Numbered from the stretch's first letter, positions 1 through 8,874 are shown. The stretch: 64,000 nucleotides of DNA from Rubripirellula tenax (GCF_007860125.1 NZ_SJPW01000002.1:248001-312000); one strand, 5' to 3'. The notes: a model not told the origin generated them from the letters alone. A program made the numbers and translations.

Positions 1-1331
1 TGTTCGGTCTCGGTGTGGCCTCCATTCGTCAGCACAACGGTCTCGTTCAGATACAGATCACCGCTCGGATTGTGTTTGCGAGCCAGCTTGAACCAGTCGG
101 CGGCCACTTCGACGCCGCCGACTTCGTTCATGAATTCTTCGTTGTAGCGAAGCTCGTTCGCGACGTCCCACTCCGTCACGCCGCGCGCCATGTAGGCTCG
201 CGTTGCACGTGGGATGTGCGCATTCATCTTCTCAAGCAACTCGGGTTTGGGAATGTTGAACCACTCCGGCGGTGTCGCCGTCCATCCGGGATAAACGAGC
301 AAGTGGCCTCGCGCGGGCATCGAATTTGCTTGTGCCCAGTCCGCCAATCGAAAGTAGTCGGCTCGCGATTTCGGATTGCGCCATCCCCAATCCGCCAGAT
401 ATGCGGGCAGCGTGACGAAGTTGTATCGCTTAAGCACTTCGTCGCGATAGCGAATCGCATCCTCGGTATCGCCAAGCATCCGTCCACCGACAAATGTTCC
501 GAATCGCCATGCGTGTCGTTTTTGAACGATGGCAATATCGGCATCGACAACGGGTTTGCCTTCGGCATCGATAACATTGATCGCAATCGGGCGTTTGCGA
601 ATCTGTTCAATTCGTGAATCGGCGTCTTTACGCCAAGCAGCGTCGATTTCTCGCCCGGGCCAAGTGATTCCATCGACGGCCAATTGGTCGGTGGGCGTGT
701 CCGGCGGGAACACATCAAGCGAAACGCTGTAGATCTCGACGACTTGAGCCTTTGCGGCCAGATGGACACTCAGGATGAATTCACCGGGCTCAAAATCACC
801 GGGGCTGATGACGCTGCGCCGGAAGGTTTGCAGTTCGGTTGTCGGATGGATGCGTCCACCTTCGCTGCCCTTTTTTTCCGGTACCGATGATTCGGCATAG
901 ACACCGACATCGCCGACATCGGTTCGCTCGCCGGTGATACGAAGACGCAGCGAATACGCCAACAGATCACCCTTGCGAATGCGGCCGGTGTTGGCGGGTG
1001 AATGGTGTAAAACGGACCAATTTTTCTCGCCCTGTTCAGGCACGTCGACACGAAGTGCGGCGGAGCCGTCGGCGCGGCGGACGATCGATTTTGTACCCCG
1101 ATCGCCGAGAAAGACCTTCATCTGATCAGGCGGAATCGGCGAGATGATGGTATGGCCCTGGTTTTTCAGTTCCGGGCTGTCGGGATCCTGAGCGCTGCGA
1201 TCCTGAGCGCTGGGATCCTGAGCGCTGGGATCCTGAGCGCTGGGATCCTGAGCAGTGACTTCACCGACCAGCAAACAGATCAGCAGCACGGCCACATTCG
1301 TCGTAACACTGAAAACGGACTTCGAATTCAT
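1..1331 (-). CDS. Secreted GH10 endo-xylanase-like glycoside hydrolase (partial, C-terminus beyond window)
   Basis: Reading leftward from an ATG at 1331 gives an open frame that runs off the window edge without a stop (443 codons visible). The first ~27 residues form a signal peptide (basic start, hydrophobic core, ending near GEVTAQ). A low-complexity DPSAQ linker and a ~180-residue beta-rich, carbohydrate-module-like region follow. The catalytic part starts near residue 290. GH10 landmarks are visible: RGHLLVYPGW (family: RGHTLVWH) and TEWDVANE, whose last Glu (about residue 393) matches the acid/base. The nucleophile Glu would lie beyond the window. It is likely an exported endo-beta-1,4-xylanase or relative acting on plant or algal polysaccharide. 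It is the last gene of a minus-strand run that begins with two purine nucleoside phosphorylases, 68 bp after the preceding gene. Confidence 0.8.
   Translation of the reverse strand, partial: MNSKSVFSVTTNVAVLLICLLVGEVTAQDPSAQDPSAQDPSAQDRSAQDPDSPELKNQGHTIISPIPPDQMKVFLGDRGTKSIVRRADGSAALRVDVPEQGEKNWSVLHHSPANTGRIRKGDLLAYSLRLRITGERTDVGDVGVYAESSVPEKKGSEGGRIHPTTELQTFRRSVISPGDFEPGEFILSVHLAAKAQVVEIYSVSLDVFPPDTPTDQLAVDGITWPGREIDAAWRKDADSRIEQIRKRPIAINVIDAEGKPVVDADIAIVQKRHAWRFGTFVGGRMLGDTEDAIRYRDEVLKRYNFVTLPAYLADWGWRNPKSRADYFRLADWAQANSMPARGHLLVYPGWTATPPEWFNIPKPELLEKMNAHIPRATRAYMARGVTEWDVANELRYNEEFMNEVGGVEVAADWFKLARKHNPSGDLYLNETVVLTNGGHTETE
1182..1256. repeat. Five-unit 15-bp in-frame tandem repeat coding a DPSAQ linker
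   Basis: Five adjacent copies of gggatcctgagcgct (plus-strand spelling). Unit 2 differs by one base (gcg for ggg) and unit 5 ends in agt. The period is a multiple of three, so on the minus strand it encodes AQDPS/AQDRS repeats between the signal peptide and the first domain of the GH10 protein. Copy number could vary without breaking the frame. Confidence 0.95.
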
Positions 1332-1399
1332 GAAGTACTTTCGAATGAAGGGCAATCGAAGGCTGGACGAACGGATCGTTCTGCCGCTCTTCGTCGGCG

Positions 1400-2554
1400 T
1401 CAAGCTTTGTTGCCGAACGTGACGTGTGGAACGCCAAGGGCTTTGCTCCACACGGCATCGAGCGAGGCAAGGGACTCGTTGATCGCGGTATGGCTGATCG
1501 AATGGGAAAGGCCATCGAAACGCTCAATCGTTTCGTCCAGTTGTTGCTTGACCCACTGGATCAGCGCAGGATCTTGAGTCGAGCGACTGGTTTTGAATCC
1601 CATTCGTGCGGCGTTCGTTTGAAGTTGCGCTTCGTCTGCCTTGTCCAAGATCGGATCGCACCAATCGTCGATGGCCACGCCGGAGGCTCCCAAAGCGATC
1701 AGCTTGACGGCGTCGTCGGCCGTGATCTCGCCGGGCACGATCCATAGCGGCAATTCGGGGACGCCTTCGTGCTTCATCCATTGCCGAGCCCTGCGAGTCA
1801 TTGCTGCGATCGCAAGTCCATCCAAGTCGTCGTCATCGGCTCTCAGAATGACTCCGTCGGGTTGTTGTTTGATCACCTGCGGCAATTCTTGATCGAGTCG
1901 ATAGGGTGACATCGAAACAAAGACCGCTGCGTTTGGCGACAATTCGCGAATCTGGCCCAGCTTTGAACTCAAGTGCGCAAGCGATTGCACATCGGGCGGG
2001 AACGTTGCCGCCGGCACCCAACCACCACCGGCCAGCGGTTGGTCATCCGCCGTGGCTTCCCATCTTGCGATTTGCTCGGGCGAATACGCGAAGCGTCCCG
2101 TTTCGTCACGAGCGACGGTCAAGCGAACATCGATGATGGTCGCACCATCAAAGTCGCTTGGCACCAATCCGTACCGTTCGGGTCGGTAGGGAACGATGCG
2201 AGGTAGACTTTGCAGTGCGCATGAGTCGGCGGATTTGACGGATTCTTCGCCCACAAAATGCGCTGAATGGAATGCCGAGGTGCTGCCGTAACCCGCAACG
2301 TCACGCTGCAACAACGAAACGGGAATTCCATATTGTGCGACGGCGCGAGCGACCACGTCGGCCGAATCCACATCGACCCAATGCCACGGCGGATCGTACC
2401 AAAACAGTGGCCGGCGGATCGGAACTTCGACACCATCGACTCGTTTGATTGCACGAACAAACGATTGCGTCGGAGCACACGTCCACGGCGTTCCGGTGGC
2501 AGGCGGCACCAGGGTGAGCGATGCGAACCGAGATTTTTTCTGAGAGGAATCCAT
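1400..2554 (-). CDS. Degenerate glutamate-synthase FMN-domain-like TIM-barrel protein
   Basis: 384 aa, no signal peptide. Residues ~225-310 (DGVILRADDDD, VPGEITADDAVKLIALGASGVAIDD) resemble the last strands of the FMN-binding barrel of glutamate synthase large subunit, where a GGI-type loop and an ALGA segment hold the flavin phosphate. I see no Cys cluster for the 3Fe-4S centre of true GltB and no clear catalytic site, so it may be a diverged or structural partner. It starts 27 bp after the stop of the GXGXG gene, and together the two look like a split glutamate-synthase C-terminal half, as known in archaea where FMN and GXGXG domains are separate proteins. The assignment rests on fold-level similarity and context only. 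Confidence 0.45.
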   Translation of the reverse strand: MDSSQKKSRFASLTLVPPATGTPWTCAPTQSFVRAIKRVDGVEVPIRRPLFWYDPPWHWVDVDSADVVARAVAQYGIPVSLLQRDVAGYGSTSAFHSAHFVGEESVKSADSCALQSLPRIVPYRPERYGLVPSDFDGATIIDVRLTVARDETGRFAYSPEQIARWEATADDQPLAGGGWVPAATFPPDVQSLAHLSSKLGQIRELSPNAAVFVSMSPYRLDQELPQVIKQQPDGVILRADDDDLDGLAIAAMTRRARQWMKHEGVPELPLWIVPGEITADDAVKLIALGASGVAIDDWCDPILDKADEAQLQTNAARMGFKTSRSTQDPALIQWVKQQLDETIERFDGLSHSISHTAINESLASLDAVWSKALGVPHVTFGNKA

Positions 2555-2581
2555 ATTTGTGCCGGTAAAGAGTTGGGCGAA

Positions 2582-3352
2582 CTAGCGCCACTTGGGGTTC
2601 ACTTCGCCCCGACTGGCTTCCTCGGCGATCAACATTGCTTCGGGAACAATTCGCCGAAATTCTTTGGCATCTCCACGAATCGATGCGTTGATCAGCAACA
2701 ACCCCAGTCGCAATTGCTCTCGCTTCCGTAGCGGCGCCTCGACGACTCCATCGGCCAGGCTTTTTGCCTTGCCTCGCATGAATACCGTTACGTTGCTCAT
2801 CGCGTCGCCGACACGTTCGCCTGCGTCGCCTCCGATGACGATCATGCCACCCAGTGCACCCACGCCGCATTCGTCGCCAACATTGCCGCGGACGAAGATG
2901 TTACCGCCTCGCATCGCCGCCCCACATCGGTCGCCGGCCGATCCATAGACGGCAAGCGTTCCACCCGACATGGTGGCTCCTGCGCCAACGCCCGCGTCGC
3001 CGCGAATGCGAACGGCGCCGCTGACCAAGCCTTCCGCAATTCCGTTTCCCACCGAACCGGTCAAACGCACATCAAGCTGGCCACACCAAGCGAACGCGTA
3101 ATCGCCCAGTGGTCCGTCGACTTGAATCCGAACCGGATGGTCGATCCGCATCATTGCATAATGCTGGCCCGCAGCACCGACGATCTGGACCTGGGTCAGC
3201 TTCTCGTCGTCGGGCGCGGCTTGAACCGAAAGGATCGATGTTCGCAATCGTTCGTTTCCGAGTTCCTGGATCAAGAACGTATGATCCGGCGACGAAAGTA
3301 TATCGCCCGCGGACGAAGGTGTTTCGGCTCTGTTTGCGGGATCGCCAGTCAT
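2582..3352 (-). CDS. Stand-alone GXGXG-domain protein (GltB C-terminal / FwdC-like)
   Basis: 256 aa, dominated by a right-handed beta-helix of GxxGxxxG repeats between about residues 80 and 200 (GSVGNGIAEG, GDAGVGAGATMSGG, GSAGDRCGAAMRGG, GNVGDECGVGALGG, GDAGERVGDAM). This is the GXGXG fold of the glutamate synthase alpha C-terminus and of formylmethanofuran dehydrogenase subunit C. Such proteins are often misnamed tributyrin esterase; no esterase triad is visible. The fold normally has a structural and inter-domain role rather than a complete active site. It lies 30 bp after the PNP gene and 27 bp before the FMN-barrel-like gene, consistent with one transcript. FwdC/FhcC is an alternative, but no other C1-transfer gene lies nearby. 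Confidence 0.7.
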   Translation of the reverse strand: MTGDPANRAETPSSAGDILSSPDHTFLIQELGNERLRTSILSVQAAPDDEKLTQVQIVGAAGQHYAMMRIDHPVRIQVDGPLGDYAFAWCGQLDVRLTGSVGNGIAEGLVSGAVRIRGDAGVGAGATMSGGTLAVYGSAGDRCGAAMRGGNIFVRGNVGDECGVGALGGMIVIGGDAGERVGDAMSNVTVFMRGKAKSLADGVVEAPLRKREQLRLGLLLINASIRGDAKEFRRIVPEAMLIAEEASRGEVNPKWR

Positions 3353-3382
3353 GACGGGTAAACCGATGGAACGAACGACAAA

Positions 3383-4225
3383 TTAGAGGCTGGTGCTAAG
3401 AAATGTCCGCAAGACACCGCGAACAATCGCTTCCATCTTAACCTCTGCAGCGCGACCAGCGTGCAGCACTTCCTCATGATTTGCTTTTACCGCTTGGTCG
3501 GGGTTGGCAACGTTGCTGACCATGGACAGCCCAAGGATCCGCATCCCCAGCGATGAAGCCGCCAATACTTCGGGTACGGTGCTCATTCCGACCACGTCGG
3601 CGCCGATCCGACGCATCATCCGATATTCGGCGCGCGTTTCGTAGTTGGGGCCCAGTGTTGCGAGGTACGTTCCCGGATAGGCGTCGAAGCCTTCCCGGAT
3701 CGCGACCCCCAAGGCCGTGGCGGAAAGAATTGGATCGTAAGTGTTCGCCGGCCGAGTGAAATGTGGCGGATCGAGCTGAACGCTCCTTTCACGGTTCGAA
3801 GCGTCTTCACGGTCGACAACGTGCGGGCCCATCAAGTTGATGTGATCTTGAATCACGACGATGTTGCCGACGCGCAACTTGGGGCTGACACCGCCAGCCG
3901 CGTTGCTGACGATCAGCGATCTGCATCCCAGCGAGTGCATCACTGCGACCGGGAACGCGACTTCGGTGTTCGACCAACCCTCGTAACGGTGAAAACGTCC
4001 CGCCATCGTTACGACCGGCACCGATTCGATTGTGCCCAGAATCAACTGGCCCCGATGGCCGGCGGCGGTTGATGTGCCGAAGCCGGGGATATCGTGAAAG
4101 GGAATGGCCGTGGGCGATTCGATCTTTTCGGCCAAGCCACCCAGTCCGCTGCCCAGGATGATGGCCACGACCGGACGCAGATCGTGTTCGGAACGGATGA
4201 AGTCGGCAGCTTTCGTTGTGAGCAT
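3383..4225 (-). CDS. Purine nucleoside phosphorylase, PNP-I (6-oxopurine type)
   Basis: The ATG at 4225 (MLTTKAADFI) is chosen over longer frames because it lies 4 bases after the upstream paralogue's stop and matches the family start; 280 aa is typical of trimeric PNP. Catalyses phosphorolysis of inosine/guanosine to base and ribose-1-phosphate in purine salvage. Motifs: phosphate-binding GSGLGGL, HRG in TAAGHRGQL, GRFHRYEG, SNAAGG, PNYETRAE (purine-binding Glu) and GMSTVPE. The specificity position (human Asn243) is Asn238 in SMVSNVAN, which favours hypoxanthine and guanine. It is immediately downstream of a second PNP and upstream of the GXGXG gene. Confidence 0.93.
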   Translation of the reverse strand: MLTTKAADFIRSEHDLRPVVAIILGSGLGGLAEKIESPTAIPFHDIPGFGTSTAAGHRGQLILGTIESVPVVTMAGRFHRYEGWSNTEVAFPVAVMHSLGCRSLIVSNAAGGVSPKLRVGNIVVIQDHINLMGPHVVDREDASNRERSVQLDPPHFTRPANTYDPILSATALGVAIREGFDAYPGTYLATLGPNYETRAEYRMMRRIGADVVGMSTVPEVLAASSLGMRILGLSMVSNVANPDQAVKANHEEVLHAGRAAEVKMEAIVRGVLRTFLSTSL

Positions 4226-4229
4226 GAAA

Positions 4230-5069
4230 TCAGGCGATCCGAGTCTGGCCGACTTCCCCGACGATGCCTTTGACGACCGACACCAATCGCGGCGCCGCTT
4301 CATTGGCGGTTGCGATGATCTCGTCGACGTTCGCGGGCTTCAACGCGTCGGCCAAACACATGTCGGTGATCACGCTCAGCCCGATCGTCTTCAATCCACA
4401 ATGGACGGCAACGATCGTTTCGGGAACCGTGCTCATGCCAACCACGTCGGCCCCGATCGTTCGCAGGAACCGATATTCGGCGCGGGTTTCCAAGTTCGGA
4501 CCGGCGACGGCAACGAACACTCCTTTGTGCAGCCCCTGGCCTAGATCTCGCCCGATTTGGATGACTCGATCGACCCACATTGGATCGTAGCATTCGCACA
4601 TATCAGGAAAACGCGGTCCCAGTCGATCGTCGTTGATGCCGATCAACGGGTTGTCACCCATCAAGTTGATTTGGTCTTCGATGACCATGATGTCGCCCCC
4701 GCGATAGTACGGATTCAATCCGCCACATGCGTTGCTGACGATCATCAGTTCGCAGCCGAGTTCTTTGAAGACGCGCACGGGTAACGTGATCTGTTTCAGC
4801 GGGTACCCCTCGTACATATGAAACCGTCCCTCCATCGCGACGACGGGTACGCCGGCAAGCTTCCCACACACCAAACGTCCGCGGTGGCTGGTTGCCGTCG
4901 ATGTCGGAAAGTGGGGGATATCGCCGTACTCGATCGACGCCTCGACGTCGATCTCTTCCACAATTCCGCCCAGCCCGGTTCCCAGGATGATGCCGACTTT
5001 GGGGATGCTGGAAAACTGACTGCGAATCGCGGCGGCGGATTCCTGGATTTTGTCGTAGAGGTCAAGCAT
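4230..5069 (-). CDS. Purine nucleoside phosphorylase paralogue with Asp at the base-specificity site
   Basis: The start at 5069 (MLDLYDKIQE) gives 279 aa; longer in-frame starts add a tail unlike the family. It has the PNP-I signature: GTGLGGIVEE, TATSHRGRL, GRFHMYEGYP, SNACGG, PNLETRAE and GMSTVPE. At the position of human PNP Asn243 it has Asp236 (SVITDMC, aligned to SMVSNVA of its neighbour). In the related MTA phosphorylases this position is Asp and contacts a 6-amino group, so adenosine-type substrates are plausible (inference). Its other motifs (GMSTVPE) are PNP-like, not MTAP-like. First gene of the leftward run; its stop and the next ATG are 4 bases apart. A 207-bp region separates it from the divergent ATPase gene. 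Confidence 0.88.
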   Translation of the reverse strand: MLDLYDKIQESAAAIRSQFSSIPKVGIILGTGLGGIVEEIDVEASIEYGDIPHFPTSTATSHRGRLVCGKLAGVPVVAMEGRFHMYEGYPLKQITLPVRVFKELGCELMIVSNACGGLNPYYRGGDIMVIEDQINLMGDNPLIGINDDRLGPRFPDMCECYDPMWVDRVIQIGRDLGQGLHKGVFVAVAGPNLETRAEYRFLRTIGADVVGMSTVPETIVAVHCGLKTIGLSVITDMCLADALKPANVDEIIATANEAAPRLVSVVKGIVGEVGQTRIA

Positions 5070-5276
5070 GGCGGATGGGCGATCGAAGCATGAACGGAAA
5101 CAAGAGACACGTGGAATGCGAACACGAAAATTAGACCACGACAAGGATAATGATTGTAGCGGTGTGTCGGGGATGCTGATCATCGCCTGTTCACCAGCCT
5201 GCCACCCATCCGCTACAACAGAGCGCAACCATGTGTCTTTGAAACCTGTCACCAGATCTTTGAAACCATCGCTCCC

Positions 5277-7712
5277 ATGCCCGCACCAAGCCCCGAAGTT
5301 TTCGAGAAGCTCGCTTCGTTCTACCTAGGCCGTCACTACGACTTGACCGGCGGCGTCTTGAAGGACGACCTGCTGATGTATGACGCAAAAGACCTTTGCA
5401 CGCACGCGATGTGTGTCGGAATGACGGGCAGCGGCAAGACGGGCTTGTGTCTATCGCTTCTTGAAGAAGCCGCCATCGACGGGATTCCGGCAATTTGCGT
5501 TGATCCCAAGGGCGACTTAGCGAACTTGCTATTGACGTTTCCCGATATGCGTCCCGAAGATTTCAAGCCGTGGTTGGAACAGGCCGATGCAGCTCGCAAG
5601 GGAAAAACGCTTGACGAGTTGGCGACCGACACTGCCGGAATGTGGAAAAAGGGACTCGCGTCGTGGGGCCAAACGCCGGAACGAGTTCGCAAGTTCAAGG
5701 ACGCTGTCGATATCGCCGTCTACACGCCGGGCAGCAACACGGGACTGCCATTAACGGTGCTCAAAAGCTTCGATGCGCCGCCGAAGGAAATGCTCGGCGA
5801 CAGCGACGCGATGCGCGAACGTGTCACCGGCGCAGCGTCGGGGCTTTTAACGCTACTGGGCATCGAAGCGGACCCGCTGCTTTCCCGCGAACACATTTTG
5901 ATCTCATCGATTTTCGACCACTGCTGGCGAGAGGGCCGCAATGTTTCGATTGGCGACTTGATCGGCTTGATCCAATCGCCGCCGCTGAAGCGAGTCGGCG
6001 TGTTGGATTTGGATTCGTTCATGTCGGCCGCGGATCGGTCGAAGTTGGCGATGACGCTGAACAACCTGCTGGCGTCACCGGCCTTTTCAACGTGGTTGGA
6101 CGGCGAGCCGCTGTCGATCAAAAATCTGCTGTATACGCCGGAGGGCAAGCCGCGGCTGACGATTCTGTCGATCGCCCACCTGAGCGACAGCGAGCGGATG
6201 TTTTTCGTCACGATCTTGTTGAATGAATTGCTCGCGTGGATGCGAACGCAGAGCGGCACCAGTTCGTTGCGTGCGATGTTCTATATGGACGAAGTCGCCG
6301 GGTATTTTCCGCCCGTTAAGAATCCGCCGACGAAGCCACCGATGTTGACGCTGCTCAAACAAGCCCGCGCATTCGGATTGGGCATCACGTTGGCGACCCA
6401 GAACCCCGTCGATTTGGATTACAAGGGTTTGTCCAACATCGGCACCTGGTTCTTGGGACGATTGCAAACCGAACGAGACAAGGCGCGCGTGCTGGAAGGA
6501 CTCGAAGGCGCGGCAGTCCAGTCGGGCAAGCCGTTCGACCGAAACCGAATGGAACAAATGCTGGCCTCGCTGGGCAATCGCGTCTTTCTAATGAACAACG
6601 TTCACGATGACGGCCCCAGTGTGTTTCAGACTCGTTGGGCGATGTCGTTCTTGGCGGGTCCCCTTGCGCGTGACCAGATCGTGCGGCTGATGGCGGATCG
6701 CAAATCCAAAATGGAGAAAGCGACGACTGACCAAGGCGAATCGGTCCAAGGACAATCGGCGACTCCGTCACGTCCGGTCGCTCCCCAAGGCGTCGAAGAA
6801 AAGTTCTTGGCACCGATGGTCGTTGCGGCGAGTGATTCACGCTTGGTGTATCGACCGTCCATTTATGCCGAAGGATCGCTGCACTATGTTCGCAGTAGCG
6901 CCGACGTGGATACCTGGATCGACGAAAAACGGATCATGTCCTGCGCTAACGGCGTGCCCGACGACTTGTGGGAAACCAGTAAGCCCATGCCGGTCGACGC
7001 GGACGTTTCCAGCGAACCCGACGCGGAATACCAGTTCGCCGATCTGCCTACCGAAATGCTAAGCAAGTCCAACTTCGGATCGTTCGAGAAAAAGTTCAAG
7101 GACTATCTGTACCGTCACCACACGATGACTTTGTACAAGGGTCCGCTGATCAAGGAATACGCGCCGGCCGGATCGACAGAAATAGAAGCTCGCAACCACT
7201 TCAAACAGTCGGCCCGGGAAGCGCTCGACATGGAAACCGAAAAATTGCGAGACAAATACGCGAGCAAGATGAAGGCCATCAACGACAAGATGCAAACTGC
7301 GCAAGATCGCGTGGACCGCGAAGCCGAGCAATACAATCAGGCGAAAATGTCATCGATCATTTCGGTCGGCGCGTCGATCTTGGGTGCGTTTTTGGGCAAC
7401 AAGGTCGCTAGCCGCACCAACGTGTCAAAAGTTTCGACGGCGGCGCGAGGCGCCAGCCGCGCCGCGCAACAACGAAGCGACGTTGTTCGCGCTGAAGAGA
7501 CTCTGAAGCAATTGGCGATGGACATGCAAGATCTTGACGCGGAACTGAACGAAGAACTGAAGGCGTTGGGCGACAAGTATCGAGTCGAGGATTGGGAGCT
7601 CGAATCGTTGACGATCCCTCCGCGAAAAAGCGATTTGAAGGTCACCGACCCGATCATCCTGTGGACCCCCTGGCAAGTCGATGGAAGCGGAATCGCTACG
7701 CCGATGTATTGA
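5277..7712 (+). CDS. HerA/DUF87-like P-loop ATPase with C-terminal coiled coil
   Basis: 811 aa, no signal peptide. Walker A GMTGSGKT is at residues 48-55, followed by DPKGDLANLL. Walker B is in AMFYMDE (Asp338-Glu339). The sensor-like ATQNPVDLDYKGLSN and the following arginine-rich stretch are typical of HerA/VirB4/FtsK-class ring ATPases. The C-terminal third carries a charged helical segment (~640-690), a small Gly/Ala helix (ISVGASILGAFLG, near 693-706) and another coiled coil (~720-780). It probably forms a hexameric ring moving a nucleic acid or protein substrate. No NurA nuclease or secretion partner is adjacent, so the role is open. The stop codon sits inside a 16-bp tandem duplication. 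Confidence 0.75.
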   Translation: MPAPSPEVFEKLASFYLGRHYDLTGGVLKDDLLMYDAKDLCTHAMCVGMTGSGKTGLCLSLLEEAAIDGIPAICVDPKGDLANLLLTFPDMRPEDFKPWLEQADAARKGKTLDELATDTAGMWKKGLASWGQTPERVRKFKDAVDIAVYTPGSNTGLPLTVLKSFDAPPKEMLGDSDAMRERVTGAASGLLTLLGIEADPLLSREHILISSIFDHCWREGRNVSIGDLIGLIQSPPLKRVGVLDLDSFMSAADRSKLAMTLNNLLASPAFSTWLDGEPLSIKNLLYTPEGKPRLTILSIAHLSDSERMFFVTILLNELLAWMRTQSGTSSLRAMFYMDEVAGYFPPVKNPPTKPPMLTLLKQARAFGLGITLATQNPVDLDYKGLSNIGTWFLGRLQTERDKARVLEGLEGAAVQSGKPFDRNRMEQMLASLGNRVFLMNNVHDDGPSVFQTRWAMSFLAGPLARDQIVRLMADRKSKMEKATTDQGESVQGQSATPSRPVAPQGVEEKFLAPMVVAASDSRLVYRPSIYAEGSLHYVRSSADVDTWIDEKRIMSCANGVPDDLWETSKPMPVDADVSSEPDAEYQFADLPTEMLSKSNFGSFEKKFKDYLYRHHTMTLYKGPLIKEYAPAGSTEIEARNHFKQSAREALDMETEKLRDKYASKMKAINDKMQTAQDRVDREAEQYNQAKMSSIISVGASILGAFLGNKVASRTNVSKVSTAARGASRAAQQRSDVVRAEETLKQLAMDMQDLDAELNEELKALGDKYRVEDWELESLTIPPRKSDLKVTDPIILWTPWQVDGSGIATPMY

Positions 7713-7732
7713 GGGTCCGATGTATTGAGGGG
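7701..7732. repeat. 16-bp tandem duplication across the ATPase stop codon
   Basis: Two adjacent copies, ccgatgtattgagggt and ccgatgtattgagggg (15 of 16 identical). The first contains the TGA stop of the ATPase gene (7710-7712) and the second repeats the same TGA out of frame. It lies between convergent genes, 17 bases before the trpD stop. Confidence 0.95.
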
Positions 7733-7748
7733 TCAGGCGGATTGGGCG

Positions 7749-8768
7749 TTAGCCTCGCAGTTGCTCTAACTTCGCGGTCGCCATACCGGCATCGATGCTG
7801 CGAGCCGCAAGCGTAACCCCTTCACCGACGTTGGCTACTTTGCCAACCAACAACAGCGCCGCCGCCGTCCCCGCCAGGACCGCGTCGCGCGTGGGTCCCG
7901 GTTCGCCCGCGAAGATCCGCGAGATGATTGATGCACTCTCGGCGGGGTCGATCGCTGCCAAAGCGTCGGCCGTGCAAGGCGAAAGCCCAAAGTCCTGCGG
8001 TGACCAAGTCAGCGTCTTCTTGCCTTCGGTTTGGACTTCGATGGCGGTCGTGACTCCATCGAGCGAGACTTCGTCTTGACCGTCCGACGCGTGGATCACG
8101 AATGATCGTGTGGTGCCAAGCTGGGCGATCGCCGCGGCGACCTTCGCTTGTGCATCGGGCGACGACGTGCCGAGCAATTGGTGGGTGGCGCCGGCCGGGT
8201 TGCAAAGCGGTCCCAACAAGTTGAACAGCGTCTTGACGCCCAACTTGCGACGTACTCCGACGACGTGCCGCATGGCTGGGTGCAACTTGGCGGCGAAACA
8301 GAAACAAATACCGATCGCATCCAATCGCTCGGCGACCGCGTCGGCATCCGATTCGATCCGTACGCCCAGTTCTTCCAAGACATCGGCCGATCCGGTACGG
8401 CTAGTCGCTTTTCGGTTGCCATGCTTGGCCACGGCGACACCGCTGGCGGCGGCCACGATCGCGACAGCGGTGCTGATATTGAACGTGCCGCTACCGCTGC
8501 CGCCGGTGCCACAGGTATCCAAAAGGACATCGTGTTTGTGAGGTATCCGCGTCATATGTCGCCGCATCGCGCGGGCCGCACCGACCAGCTCGGATACGGA
8601 TTCCCCCTTGGCCCGCAGTGCCAACAGCAATTCGGCGACGACATCATCGCCGGCTTCGCCCCTCAGCATTGCGTCGATCAGGTCGCTGGTCTGGTCGACC
8701 GAGAGATCTTCGCCTGCGACGGCCTGGCGGATGGCGGCTGGGAAAGCGGAATGAGCGTTTTCGGACAT
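7749..8768 (-). CDS. trpD: Anthranilate phosphoribosyltransferase
   Basis: 339 aa, the usual length for TrpD. Transfers the phosphoribosyl group of PRPP to anthranilate in tryptophan synthesis; cytosolic. The PRPP-binding loop GTGGSGSGTFNIST is at about 87-100. KHGNRKATSRTGSADVLEEL follows and holds the family's anthranilate- and PRPP-contacting residues, then the Mg-binding DGQDEVSLDG region. The N-terminal helical domain (DLSVDQTSDLIDAML) is complete. No other trp gene is adjacent. It is convergent with the ATPase gene and divergent from a nucleoside hydrolase. Start ATG at 8768. Confidence 0.96.
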   Translation of the reverse strand: MSENAHSAFPAAIRQAVAGEDLSVDQTSDLIDAMLRGEAGDDVVAELLLALRAKGESVSELVGAARAMRRHMTRIPHKHDVLLDTCGTGGSGSGTFNISTAVAIVAAASGVAVAKHGNRKATSRTGSADVLEELGVRIESDADAVAERLDAIGICFCFAAKLHPAMRHVVGVRRKLGVKTLFNLLGPLCNPAGATHQLLGTSSPDAQAKVAAAIAQLGTTRSFVIHASDGQDEVSLDGVTTAIEVQTEGKKTLTWSPQDFGLSPCTADALAAIDPAESASIISRIFAGEPGPTRDAVLAGTAAALLLVGKVANVGEGVTLAARSIDAGMATAKLEQLRG

Positions 8769-8874
8769 CGGCGGATGGTCGTCGTTGGTGGTGGCGGACG
8801 GCAGAGAAAGGAAAGCGTACGGACGCCCAAAATTCGGGGTCGCTGAAACAACGCGATAATTCTAGACTTTAGCG

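Noticed and set aside
4226-5252. Longer N-termini for both purine nucleoside phosphorylases
   Set aside because: The extra residues do not match the family, and the inner ATGs give standard lengths and tight operon spacing.
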